Assembly: GCA_946887045.1 (NCBI GenBank)
Contig: CAMPKC010000014.1
Coordinates: forward strand, 1 to 64,000
Source: an uncultured Sphingobacteriaceae bacterium
Lineage (GTDB): Bacteria > Bacteroidota > Bacteroidia > Sphingobacteriales > Sphingobacteriaceae
Direction: 5' to 3'
DNA: 64,000 nt
In this document: positions 43,618 through 52,837 of the stretch, one piece after another
How positions within the stretch are numbered: the first letter of the stretch is position 1
Layout: the number at the start of each line of letters is the position of its first letter
The notes under the pieces: generated by a model
The model's input: only the letters and a program-made list of their open reading frames with translations
Database searches by the model: none
What the model was told of the DNA's origin: nothing
Translations under genes and position numbers: made by a program

Positions 43618-46467
43618 ATGAACCGATTGCTGTTGCTCAGCTTGCTGTGCGTCTCTACTGTAAATGTTTTACTCGCAAAGCCTTTGTCCTATATTAAGGA
43701 AAAAGATGGGGTTACTGTTTTCACAGACCCATTAATTACAGGAAAAAGTAATACGGTTAAACTGGAAGTTGTAGCAGATAATATTATACGGGTTATTGCT
43801 ACACCAGGAAAAGAAAAGCCGGTAAAGAAAAGCCTCGTTACCGTATATACCCAAAAAACGGATTTAGTTTGGGATGTTACATCTTCAACAGAAAGCCTTA
43901 TACTGAAAACAAAGAAACTTATCGCTACTGTTAATCTGAAAACCGGAGTCGTAGACTTTCAGGATATTCAGGGCAGAAAAATCCTCGGAGAAAAACAGGT
44001 AGGCGGAAGGAGTTTTCAGCCTGTCGTGTTTGATGGCAAACGTCAATACAACATTGTTCAAACATTTCAAAGTACCAGTGACGATGCCTGGTATGGCTTG
44101 GGGCAGCATCAGGATGGTGTATTTAACTATAAAGGACAACAGGTTAATTTTTTTCAAAATAATACGGAAGTTGCTGTTCCTTTTTTAATCTCCAACAAAA
44201 ATTATGGTATCCTTTGGGATAATTATTCGCTTACAACCGCAGGTGATATCAGACCATTCCACCAACTTTCTTCACTAAAGCTTTTTTCCAAAAAGGTTGA
44301 GCCAGGATGGCTTAATGCTTCTTATGCTAACGATAAGAATAAACCCGGACAAGTCATTTGTGAGCGCGCCGAATCTAGTATTAATATGGAGTTTTTGGGC
44401 GAATCAAAGATTCAGCTTCCGAAAGAGTTCACACCGGGAACAGGCATAGTAACCTGGGAAGGTTCGCTTGCGAGTCACCTTTCAGGACTACACCAGTTCA
44501 AGTTCATATTTGGTGGTACCATTAAAGTCTGGGCAAATGGTAAACTAGTTCTTGACCGTTGGCGCAAAGCCTGGAATCCCGCTCCCGCACTGCTTCCTCT
44601 ACACCTGAAAAGTGGTGAGAAAATCCCTGTCCGCATTGAGTGGACACCTGAAGGAGATTCCTATCTGTCATTGAAATGGCAGGAGCCACTTTCAGAGGAG
44701 CAAAGGAATGCCTTTAGCTTTAGCTCGGAAGCCGGCCAGCAAGTAGATTATTATTTCATACATGGTAAAAATATGGACGAGGTGATTGGCGGGTACAGAG
44801 AACTAACAGGGAAGGCCGTTATCGTTCCCAAATGGGCATTGGGTTTTTGGCAAAGCCGTGAGCGATACAAAACTCAGGAAGAAATCCTGTCTACAGTTGC
44901 CGAATTCAGAAAACGAAGAATACCGCTTGACAATATTGTGTTGGACTGGAACTATTGGAGAGAAGCCGAGTGGGGAAGCCAGGAGTTTGATGAAACCCGG
45001 TTCCCTGCACCTGATAGTATGATAAGTATTCTGCACAAAAAATATAATACGCAGATTATGATTTCGGTATGGCCGAAATTCTATGAAGGCATTCCAAGTT
45101 ATAATGAATTTGATAAGAAAAACTGGCTGTATAAAAGAAGTATAGCCGACAGAGAAAGGGACTGGATTGGCAAAGGATATATTTCCACTTTTTATGACGC
45201 CTTCAACGAAAATGCACGAAAAGGGTTTTGGAACCTGATCAATAACAAAATTTATAGCAAGGGAATAGATGCCTGGTGGATGGATGCAAGTGAACCAGAT
45301 ATCGTGTCAAATGTCTCTCCTGAGCAGAGAAAATTGCAAATGACACCGACTGCTTTAGGAAGCGCTGCAGAATATCTGAATGCTTATCCTTTGCAAAATG
45401 CAAAAGGTATTTATGAGGGACAACGTTCAACAGATCCTGACAAGCGGGTATTTCTTTTAACCCGTTCAGGCTTTGCTGGCTCACAGCGTTATGCGGCAGC
45501 TATCTGGAGCGGAGATATTGGTTCGACCTGGCATGATATGAAAACCCAGATATCGGCCGGACTTAATTTTTCTATGTCCGGACTTCCGTATTGGACTATG
45601 GATATCGGCGGCTTTGTGGTGCCGGAAAAATTTGAAAAACCAAATGCAGAAGATCTGGAGGAGTGGAGAGAGCTGATCACACGGTGGTCACAGTTTGGAG
45701 CCTTTGTTCCTTTGTTCCGCTCCCATGGACAGTTCCCTAGTCGTGAGGTGTTTAATACTGCACCCGAGACCCATCCCGCTTATCAAAGCTTTCTTTATTA
45801 CGACAAATTACGCTATCGCTTAATGCCTTATATCTATTCGCTTGCCGGTGCCGCTTATCATGATAACTCTACGATTATGCGCGGACTACCGATGGACTTT
45901 GGTACAGATACGGCAGTGTTAAACATTGGTGATCAGTATATGTTCGGTTCTTCATTGCTGATAAACCCTGTTTATGAGCATAAGCAAACCAGGCGACAAT
46001 TGTATTTGCCAAAATGTGCAGGCTGGTATGATCTATATACCGGAAAATGGCATGCGGGTTCGCAAAAGCTTATCGCTGATGCCCCTTACGAACGAATGCC
46101 TGTGTTTGTAAAAGCAGGTTCAATCATACCTTTCGGTCCCGAGTTGCAATACACTGCAGAAAAACTTGCCGATACAATTACTCTTAATATTTACACCGGA
46201 GCTGATGCCTCATTCAATCTGTATGAAGATGAAGGAACCAATTACAACTACGAAAAAGGTGCTTTTGCCACCATCCCGATAAGTTATAATGAAGCAAGCA
46301 AAACAGTTACCATTGGCGCCCGTAAGGGCTCGTTCAACGGAATGTTGCAGAAGCGAATGTTTCGTATTAACCTGATTACGCCCAACAAAAGCAGACGTTT
46401 GGATTTTGATGCGAAGGGCGATAAGGAGATATTCTATACCGGTGAAAAACTAATTACAAAAATGTAA
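43618..46467 (+). CDS. GH31 alpha-xylosidase with PA14 insert
   Basis: A 949-residue secreted enzyme (signal peptide ending VLLAK). It has an N-terminal GH31 beta-domain with a PA14-like insert near residues 270-360 (IKVWANGKLVLDRWRKAW). The catalytic barrel has nucleophile Asp556 in WWMDASEPD and acid/base Asp633 in IWSGDI. The PA14-containing GH31 next to SusC/SusD matches alpha-xylosidases of xyloglucan loci (such as those of Bacteroides ovatus and Cellvibrio), which remove the non-reducing-end xylose from oligosaccharides. Other GH31 activities cannot be excluded. It is the first gene of the locus. Confidence 0.9.
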   Translation: MNRLLLLSLLCVSTVNVLLAKPLSYIKEKDGVTVFTDPLITGKSNTVKLEVVADNIIRVIATPGKEKPVKKSLVTVYTQKTDLVWDVTSSTESLILKTKKLIATVNLKTGVVDFQDIQGRKILGEKQVGGRSFQPVVFDGKRQYNIVQTFQSTSDDAWYGLGQHQDGVFNYKGQQVNFFQNNTEVAVPFLISNKNYGILWDNYSLTTAGDIRPFHQLSSLKLFSKKVEPGWLNASYANDKNKPGQVICERAESSINMEFLGESKIQLPKEFTPGTGIVTWEGSLASHLSGLHQFKFIFGGTIKVWANGKLVLDRWRKAWNPAPALLPLHLKSGEKIPVRIEWTPEGDSYLSLKWQEPLSEEQRNAFSFSSEAGQQVDYYFIHGKNMDEVIGGYRELTGKAVIVPKWALGFWQSRERYKTQEEILSTVAEFRKRRIPLDNIVLDWNYWREAEWGSQEFDETRFPAPDSMISILHKKYNTQIMISVWPKFYEGIPSYNEFDKKNWLYKRSIADRERDWIGKGYISTFYDAFNENARKGFWNLINNKIYSKGIDAWWMDASEPDIVSNVSPEQRKLQMTPTALGSAAEYLNAYPLQNAKGIYEGQRSTDPDKRVFLLTRSGFAGSQRYAAAIWSGDIGSTWHDMKTQISAGLNFSMSGLPYWTMDIGGFVVPEKFEKPNAEDLEEWRELITRWSQFGAFVPLFRSHGQFPSREVFNTAPETHPAYQSFLYYDKLRYRLMPYIYSLAGAAYHDNSTIMRGLPMDFGTDTAVLNIGDQYMFGSSLLINPVYEHKQTRRQLYLPKCAGWYDLYTGKWHAGSQKLIADAPYERMPVFVKAGSIIPFGPELQYTAEKLADTITLNIYTGADASFNLYEDEGTNYNYEKGAFATIPISYNEASKTVTIGARKGSFNGMLQKRMFRINLITPNKSRRLDFDAKGDKEIFYTGEKLITKM

Positions 46468-46487
46468 CCAAATTAAATAAACATAAT

Positions 46488-49400
46488 ATGATTCTAACTA
46501 AAACTATTCGTTTGCGATTATTGCTGCTCTGGGGAAGTCTCTCCGTACTCCTATTCAGCACAAATACTTATGCACAGACAAGAAGGATTAGCGGTTCAGT
46601 TATAGAACAGCGAACCTCGGATCCGGTACCGGGGGCTGTTGTTACTGTAAAAAGCACAAAACGAGCCACAATTACGGATGCATCGGGTATGTTTACTATC
46701 GAGGCCTCAACCGGTGATGTACTGGAGGTAGCAATGCTGGGGTTTCAGAAAACTGAAGTAGTTGTTGGTAGCAGCAATTCTGTAAAAGTGAAACTAACTG
46801 AAAGCTTTTCACAGTTAGCAGAAGTAGTAGTTAACATTGGCTATGGTACGGCAAAGAAAAAGGACCTTACTGGAGCCATAAGTTCCATTACAGGGGAGGA
46901 TCTGAGAAAAACACAGCCTGTGACATTCGAGCAAGCACTACAAGGTAAAGTTCCTGGAGTCGTTGTTCAGCAGGCATCTGGGCAGCCAGGAGGGGCCGTT
47001 TCGGTGCAGATCCGCGGGATAACGTCTTTTGGCGGTGGTGAACCAATGTACGTAATTGATGGTGTGATTGTGAGCAGCGCCGGTTCTGTAGGTACTGCAA
47101 CATTAGTAGGTAATGGACCAAATGCACCCGGTAATAACCCTTTGGCCGGCATTAATCCTTCCGATATTGAATCGGTTGATGTGTTAAAGGATGCATCCGC
47201 TACCGCTATCTATGGTTCACAGGCTACAAACGGCGTGATTGTAATTACCACCAAAAGAGGAAAGGGGGCTACGCCCAGCATTTCTTATGAGGGCTATTCC
47301 GGCTTTCAGCAATTGCCAGCTAAGGTTCCGGTGATGAATTTGCGGGAATTTGCAACATTTATAAACGCCAGGAATACTGGTTTTGGCTGGGGCTTCGATA
47401 ACAGGGAAGAATTTGTTAACCCTAACTATTTAGGCGAAGGTACCGACTGGCAGGATGTGATGTTTAGAAATGCAATGCAGTCCAATCATTCCCTTACTTT
47501 AAGTGGAGCTGATGCCAGGACAAATTACCTTCTTTCTGGTTCCTATTTTAACCAGAATGGGATTGCCATCGGTTCTAATTTTAAGAGAGCTTCTTTCAGG
47601 CTTAATCTTGATAACAAGACTACCGACTGGTTGAAAATTGGAACCAGCCTTCAATATGCGAATATTAAGGATAAAGTAACTACAAGCACTTCAAATGTTA
47701 TCAGCACTGCGCTAAGCCAGACCCCCGATATTGCCGCTAGCAATCCTGATGGAAGCTGGGGCGGGGCCTATAACCCGGATGGCTGGGTGAACGCTATAGT
47801 AAACCCTTTTGCTATAGCCATGATCAATAAAGACGAAGCGGTACGAAACCAGGTATTCAGTAACACCTATGCAGAGGTATCTTTTACCAAAGGCCTGGTA
47901 TTGAGAAATGAATTCTCTGCGAATTATTCCAGCGCCAACCAGGATCGCTTTTTTCCGACTTATACATTTGGGCGGATAGTAAATACGAATAACAGCGCTT
48001 CACTTAATTCCTCTCAAAATTTGAGTACTACTATACGAAACTACCTGACCTATTCGCATGTATTTAAAACCAAATACAATGTGAATGTAATGACTGGGCA
48101 CGAGGCGCAGTTGAGCCGGGGCGAGAGCGCAAGCGCTAGCCGTAATACCTTCCCATCAAATAATGTTCAGGCTGTTAGTAGTGGAGACCCTCTTACGGCT
48201 GAAAATACCGGTACAAAAAATCACAATTCTCAGGAATCGTATTTTGGCCGTTTAAATCTGGGGCTTAGCGACAAATACCAGCTTACAGGTAACCTGCGTT
48301 TCGACGGTACTTCGAAATTTGATCCTTCAGACCGTTGGATAACCACTTACTCGGGGGCTTTTGCATGGAAACTCCATAATGAGGAGTTTCTGAAAGGAGT
48401 AAAGAGCATCAATGAACTGAAATTGCGTGTAGGCTATGGTTTAACGAATAACCAGAACGTAAGGGATTATGCCTATACGGCTACGCTTGGAACACAGGCC
48501 ACCGCCTTATCAGGTATTGCCCAGCTTACCGAAAACGTTGCCAACAAAAAGGCAAAATGGGAAACTACTAAAAATGTTAACATTGGTTTAGATGGTAATA
48601 TGTTTAACTGGCGCCTCAATTTCGGTGTTGATGTGTATAACCGCCGTACAGACGACCTTTTGATGCAGGTGCCTTTGCCAGTGTATTCAGGAACTGCTAT
48701 CGGATATTCTCCAGGGTCCTTAGCCGCTCCCTATGTAAATGTGGGGTCGATGAACAACAAAGGTATCGAGTTCAGGATAGGATCTACCAATATCAAGAGT
48801 AAGAACTTTACCTGGAGAACCGATGTGAACATGTCGCATAATATCAATAAAGTTTTGAAACTGAATTCCGAGGGCGCATCATTAAACGGGCGGTATAGTA
48901 AAACGGTTGTAGGCAGGTCAATAGGTGAATTTTATGGCTATATGATCGATGGAGGTGTTTATGCCACTTTAGAGGAGCTTGAAGATCATCCCATCGTGGT
49001 CAGAAACGGCGAAAAACAGAAAATTGGTCCTAACGGCGGTAAAATTTGGTTAGGCGATCTGAAGTTTAAGGATAAGAACGGGGATGGTATCATTGATGAA
49101 GACGACCAGTATTTTCTTGGATCGCCAATGCCTAAGTTTCAAATGGGTTTAGGCAATAGCGTTACTTACAAAAATTTCGATTTCTACGTCTTTCTCAATG
49201 CCAATATCGGGAACAAAGTATTTAATCAAATGCGCGTTCAGGGGGAAAATCCCGGTACAAGTTTCGGATACCTGAAAAACCTTAACAACTTTGCGAAGTT
49301 CGAAAAGACTGATCCATCCTTACCTGACATAAACCCCAATAGGTTATATGATCCTCAAAATCCAACAGACAGGGAAATACTTAATAACTATTATGTAACT

Positions 49401-49727
49401 AACCCTACTACAAGGATCCCAGGTATAAGAAATGACAATACCAATGATAATAACAGGTTTTCAGACAGATATATCGAAGATGGTTCTTACCTGAAATGTA
49501 AAACAATTGTATTAGGCTACACGCTTCCTGGTAAACTGACCGATAAAGCTCATATCAATTCTTTGAGACTTTATGTAAACGTATCTAATGCCTTTGTGAT
49601 CACCAAATACTCGGGCATGGATCCTGAAATTGGATCATGGGACCCCTTAAATGCAGGTGTTGATGGAGGGTATTATCCTCAGCCTCGAGTATTCACATTT
49701 GGCGCCAATATTAAATTAACCAAATAG
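46488..49727 (+). CDS. SusC/RagA TonB-linked outer-membrane transporter
   Basis: A 1079-residue barrel that imports oligosaccharides. After a signal peptide (ending TYAQ) there is a carboxypeptidase-regulatory-like domain (ISGSVIEQRTSDPVPGAVV), then the SusC plug with VVNIGYGTAKKKDLTGAIS, LQGKVPGVVVQQASGQPGG and PMYVIDGVIV, and DASATAIYGSQATNGVIVI. The C-terminus is an outer-membrane strand. It works with the SusD protein encoded 22 bases downstream. In this setting the cargo is probably xyloglucan oligosaccharides; this is inferred from the neighbours. Confidence 0.95.
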   Translation: MILTKTIRLRLLLLWGSLSVLLFSTNTYAQTRRISGSVIEQRTSDPVPGAVVTVKSTKRATITDASGMFTIEASTGDVLEVAMLGFQKTEVVVGSSNSVKVKLTESFSQLAEVVVNIGYGTAKKKDLTGAISSITGEDLRKTQPVTFEQALQGKVPGVVVQQASGQPGGAVSVQIRGITSFGGGEPMYVIDGVIVSSAGSVGTATLVGNGPNAPGNNPLAGINPSDIESVDVLKDASATAIYGSQATNGVIVITTKRGKGATPSISYEGYSGFQQLPAKVPVMNLREFATFINARNTGFGWGFDNREEFVNPNYLGEGTDWQDVMFRNAMQSNHSLTLSGADARTNYLLSGSYFNQNGIAIGSNFKRASFRLNLDNKTTDWLKIGTSLQYANIKDKVTTSTSNVISTALSQTPDIAASNPDGSWGGAYNPDGWVNAIVNPFAIAMINKDEAVRNQVFSNTYAEVSFTKGLVLRNEFSANYSSANQDRFFPTYTFGRIVNTNNSASLNSSQNLSTTIRNYLTYSHVFKTKYNVNVMTGHEAQLSRGESASASRNTFPSNNVQAVSSGDPLTAENTGTKNHNSQESYFGRLNLGLSDKYQLTGNLRFDGTSKFDPSDRWITTYSGAFAWKLHNEEFLKGVKSINELKLRVGYGLTNNQNVRDYAYTATLGTQATALSGIAQLTENVANKKAKWETTKNVNIGLDGNMFNWRLNFGVDVYNRRTDDLLMQVPLPVYSGTAIGYSPGSLAAPYVNVGSMNNKGIEFRIGSTNIKSKNFTWRTDVNMSHNINKVLKLNSEGASLNGRYSKTVVGRSIGEFYGYMIDGGVYATLEELEDHPIVVRNGEKQKIGPNGGKIWLGDLKFKDKNGDGIIDEDDQYFLGSPMPKFQMGLGNSVTYKNFDFYVFLNANIGNKVFNQMRVQGENPGTSFGYLKNLNNFAKFEKTDPSLPDINPNRLYDPQNPTDREILNNYYVTNPTTRIPGIRNDNTNDNNRFSDRYIEDGSYLKCKTIVLGYTLPGKLTDKAHINSLRLYVNVSNAFVITKYSGMDPEIGSWDPLNAGVDGGYYPQPRVFTFGANIKLTK

Positions 49728-49749
49728 TCATCTGTCAATAAGATTAATT

Positions 49750-51351
49750 ATGAAGTCAATAACAAAAATATTTATCTCATCTCTTTGTGCTGTCCAGTTG
49801 CTGGTAGGTTGTTCAAAAGACTTTCTGGACAGGCCGCCTTTAACAAGCATAAGTGTTGACAATTTTTATCAGACCCCAGAAGATCTGCGACTGGCAACTG
49901 CTGCTTTATATGCCGGCAAACCATGGGCCGACTGGAATTATACGTGTTATTTACCGGTAGGAGAGGTGCTTAGCGGTAATATGGTGCTAGGCTATTGGGG
50001 CGATGCCGTGCAATTGAACAATTTTGCTGTTACAGGTTTGAATGGTATTATGAACGCAAACTGGGCGGCGATGTACAGGGTTATTGCTCAGTGTAACGCA
50101 ACGATCAATGCCATAGAAAAGAAAGCGCTTGCTTCCATTCCTGCTGCAAATAAGAACGCGGCTATTGCCGAAGCAAAATTTATACGGGGCTTTGCGTATT
50201 ATAACCTGGCTGTTTTATGGGGAGCCGTTCCGGTGATAGAAGATAATGAGACGCTTGTTTCTTCACCTTTGCTTAACAGAATTAAAGTAGAGGATGTTTA
50301 CCAGTTTGTGACCAATGATTTAACCTTTGCGGCACAGCACCTACCGGCAAAAGATGCGACCGGAAGGCTAACCACCTGGTCGGCACAGGGTATGTTGGGC
50401 AAGGTATACCTAACCCGCTCGGGTCTGAATCAAAGTGGGGGTATGCGCAACCAGGCACTTTTAGACAGCGCAGTAAAATATGCCGGTAATGTGTGTAAAA
50501 AAAGCGGACTGGAATTGCTTTCAAATTATGCCGATCTGTTTAAAACCCAATTTAACGACAATCCGGAATCTTTATTCGCATTGCAATGGGTTGCTGGTGG
50601 TGGCTGGTTAGAGGGAAATATGTTGCAGATCTATTCTCCCGGAGGTGCCGAAATATCCGCCAATGGGTCTGCGGGTTGGTTTGGTATACGTCCTACTATG
50701 GATATGTATAAGCAGTACGATTCGAAAGATTCAATCAGGCGTAAAGCAACCTTTATGCTGAACGGTGATTATTACCCTGAACTGAATTCTGCAGGCGGAG
50801 GCTTTACGTTCAAATCGAATTCCGGCCTGAAGAAGCATATTATAGGTACGAACAAAGACAACAATTCACCTAAAATGAACCTGACCGGATCTGCCGAACA
50901 TAATTCATTATTAAGGCTTGCTGATGTGTACCTAATCTATGCCGAAGCAATACTTGGTAACAGCAGTTCCACAACTAACGCTGACGCTCTTTTGTACTTC
51001 AATAAGGTGCGTAAGAGAGCTGGCCTTCAAGAACTGAGCTCATTGAATATGGATATCCTGATTAAAGAAAGAAGGGTTGAGCTTGCCGGCGAAGGACAGT
51101 ATTGGATTGACCTGGTAAGACTTTCATACTACAATTCGGCAAAGGCTATACAATTGCTTGGTGATGACGGTACTGACACGGCGATTACTAAACGGGTTCC
51201 GTTCACCTATAGTAGTAATGGGGTTGTAACACCAGAGAGTCCGTTCGGAGAAATAGCGCCGCCTACTATCGGTACGTTTACTTTCCCTCTTCCATCTGCC
51301 GAAATTACGGCGAACCCGAAACTGTTAGAGGCACCAGTATCCTATTATTAA
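49750..51351 (+). CDS. SusD/RagB surface glycan-binding lipoprotein
   Basis: A 533-residue lipoprotein with lipobox LLVGC and the SusD start CSKDFLDRPPLTSISVDNFY. TPR-like helices carry ALYAGKPWADW and AEAKFIRGFAYYNLA, and the C-terminal RagB/SusD block has YLIYAEAIL and KVRKRAGLQEL, then IKERRVELAGEGQYWIDLVR. It caps the SusC channel and binds glycan at the cell surface. The pairing and order with SusC are standard. Confidence 0.95.
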   Translation: MKSITKIFISSLCAVQLLVGCSKDFLDRPPLTSISVDNFYQTPEDLRLATAALYAGKPWADWNYTCYLPVGEVLSGNMVLGYWGDAVQLNNFAVTGLNGIMNANWAAMYRVIAQCNATINAIEKKALASIPAANKNAAIAEAKFIRGFAYYNLAVLWGAVPVIEDNETLVSSPLLNRIKVEDVYQFVTNDLTFAAQHLPAKDATGRLTTWSAQGMLGKVYLTRSGLNQSGGMRNQALLDSAVKYAGNVCKKSGLELLSNYADLFKTQFNDNPESLFALQWVAGGGWLEGNMLQIYSPGGAEISANGSAGWFGIRPTMDMYKQYDSKDSIRRKATFMLNGDYYPELNSAGGGFTFKSNSGLKKHIIGTNKDNNSPKMNLTGSAEHNSLLRLADVYLIYAEAILGNSSSTTNADALLYFNKVRKRAGLQELSSLNMDILIKERRVELAGEGQYWIDLVRLSYYNSAKAIQLLGDDGTDTAITKRVPFTYSSNGVVTPESPFGEIAPPTIGTFTFPLPSAEITANPKLLEAPVSYY

Positions 51352-51382
51352 TCCAAATTATTTATTCTTTGAATAATAAAAT

Positions 51383-52585
51383 ATGAAAAAGCTGCTATAC
51401 AAGACTAATAACTATTTATTACTTGTTTTACTTGCAACAACAATATTCTTTTTACAACAGAGCTGTAAAAAAGATGAATCATCGTCTGCAGCACCTGTTA
51501 TTACCGGCGTACGCTACTATGTAGCCAGCCCGGGCGACTCACTTATAACTTCAGTGGGTACTGGGAAATGGGTGGTTATTTCTGGCCGTAATTTAAAAGG
51601 CGCTCTTCAAATTTATTTTGATGGCGTAAAGGGCACTTTTACTGAAAGCTTGTTTTCTGATACCAGTGCAATAGTATTAATGCCTTCAGTGATTTCCTTT
51701 CCTTTGGTAGAAGATTCTCAGCTTAATACCATACGTTACGTAACTACGCATGGAGAAACCACGTTTTCATTTCCTATTGTAGCTCCAGCACCTACAATTT
51801 CAGGAATCTCTAACGAAAGTGCCAACCCCGGCGATTCTGTGAAAATTAATGGATTTAACTTTTTCTTTATTAAGAATGTTAAATATGCGGGCGTAGACAT
51901 TACCAATTATAAGGGAGCCGATGATGGGACCTCTATTAGTTTGGTGGTGCCTCAAGATGCCACAGTCGGACCTGTTACCGTTACTACAAATTCAGGAACA
52001 GTAACCACAGTTTACAATGTGCATGATTACGTTACCGGGGTATTGAATAATAATGATGGTATAAACAAATATGCCTGGGGGGTAGCAACATCTGATAATT
52101 CAGTTGATTTTCCAGGAAACAACGGAAAGTATAGTGTGTTTAATGTTTCGAATTTGGGGGCACCGAATACTAATTGGTGGGAGCGGTCAATCAACCTGAA
52201 CGCAGGACAATGGATACCAGTGGACAAATTGCAGGATACATTAGGTAACTATGCGGTTAAATTCGAAATTTTTGTTAAAAAGCCTTGGGTTAACGGCTCC
52301 ATCCAAATCGTGAAGGACTATAGTTGGGCTTATACTGCTCTTTATCGTCCATGGAAAAATAGCGATGGTTCGATTGTTCCGTTTACAACAAAAGGATGGC
52401 AAACCGTTACGATTCCATTGTCGGATTTTGTAACAGACAAGGGCATGCCTGCTTCAAAATTGACGGATGTAGTAGGCGCAAGTGGAGCTGGCGGTACAAT
52501 GATTGGGTTTATAAATGATGGCTCAACCATAGTTGCCAATTTCGAAGCCGCTATCGATAATATAAGGGTAGTGAAATTTAAATAA
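51383..52585 (+). CDS. Surface glycan-binding protein B (IPT/TIG domains, xyloglucan type)
   Basis: A 400-residue lipoprotein (lipobox-like FLQQSC, then KKDES). Two immunoglobulin-like IPT/TIG domains follow (about 35-125 and 130-215: PTISGISNESANPGDSVKIN), then a C-terminal beta-sandwich of about 180 residues with many tryptophans (NTNWWERSIN, YAWG, KNSDG). This order matches SGBP-B proteins of xyloglucan loci, whose C-terminal domain binds the polysaccharide with aromatic residues. It is 31 bases after susD and ends just before a terminator. Confidence 0.85.
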   Translation: MKKLLYKTNNYLLLVLLATTIFFLQQSCKKDESSSAAPVITGVRYYVASPGDSLITSVGTGKWVVISGRNLKGALQIYFDGVKGTFTESLFSDTSAIVLMPSVISFPLVEDSQLNTIRYVTTHGETTFSFPIVAPAPTISGISNESANPGDSVKINGFNFFFIKNVKYAGVDITNYKGADDGTSISLVVPQDATVGPVTVTTNSGTVTTVYNVHDYVTGVLNNNDGINKYAWGVATSDNSVDFPGNNGKYSVFNVSNLGAPNTNWWERSINLNAGQWIPVDKLQDTLGNYAVKFEIFVKKPWVNGSIQIVKDYSWAYTALYRPWKNSDGSIVPFTTKGWQTVTIPLSDFVTDKGMPASKLTDVVGASGAGGTMIGFINDGSTIVANFEAAIDNIRVVKFK

Positions 52586-52592
52586 CCACCTA

Positions 52593-52624
52593 AACAGGGC
52601 CATTAATTAAAGGCCCTGTTTTTT
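52593..52624 (+). terminator. Intrinsic terminator inside the locus, after SGBP-B
   Basis: AACAGGGCC (52593-52601) and GGCCCTGTT (52612-52620) form a perfect 9-bp stem followed by TTTT, with the stem itself ending in TT. It separates the GH31-SusC-SusD-SGBP block from the enzyme genes that follow. Confidence 0.85.
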
Positions 52625-52711
52625 AAACTGTTTAAGATGCGAAAGTAGAGGTGTTCACAGCTCAGTTGCACTAAAGGTAAACGAGGTTGGAACTAGAGCA
52701 CATCCACTTAA

Positions 52712-52748
52712 TAATCTTGATTGATTTCAATTAATTGGTTTCCAGGCT
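52712..52748 (+). promoter_or_regulatory. Shared upstream motif, copy 2 (before GH5)
   Basis: TAATCTT is followed after a few bases by AATTAATTGGTTTCCAGGCT (52729-52748), similar to the stretch before the GH31 gene. It lies 90 bases before the GH5 start and after a terminator, so a second promoter is expected here. The remaining gap sequence (52625-52837) holds nothing else I recognise. Confidence 0.4.
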
Positions 52749-52837
52749 GTTGTAGCGCGAATAAATCTATTCTTATCAGTTTCCGGCTGTGAGGAAATCA
52801 CCTGCTGTGTAGTTAGATAGGATTTAAGTAAGAGAAA

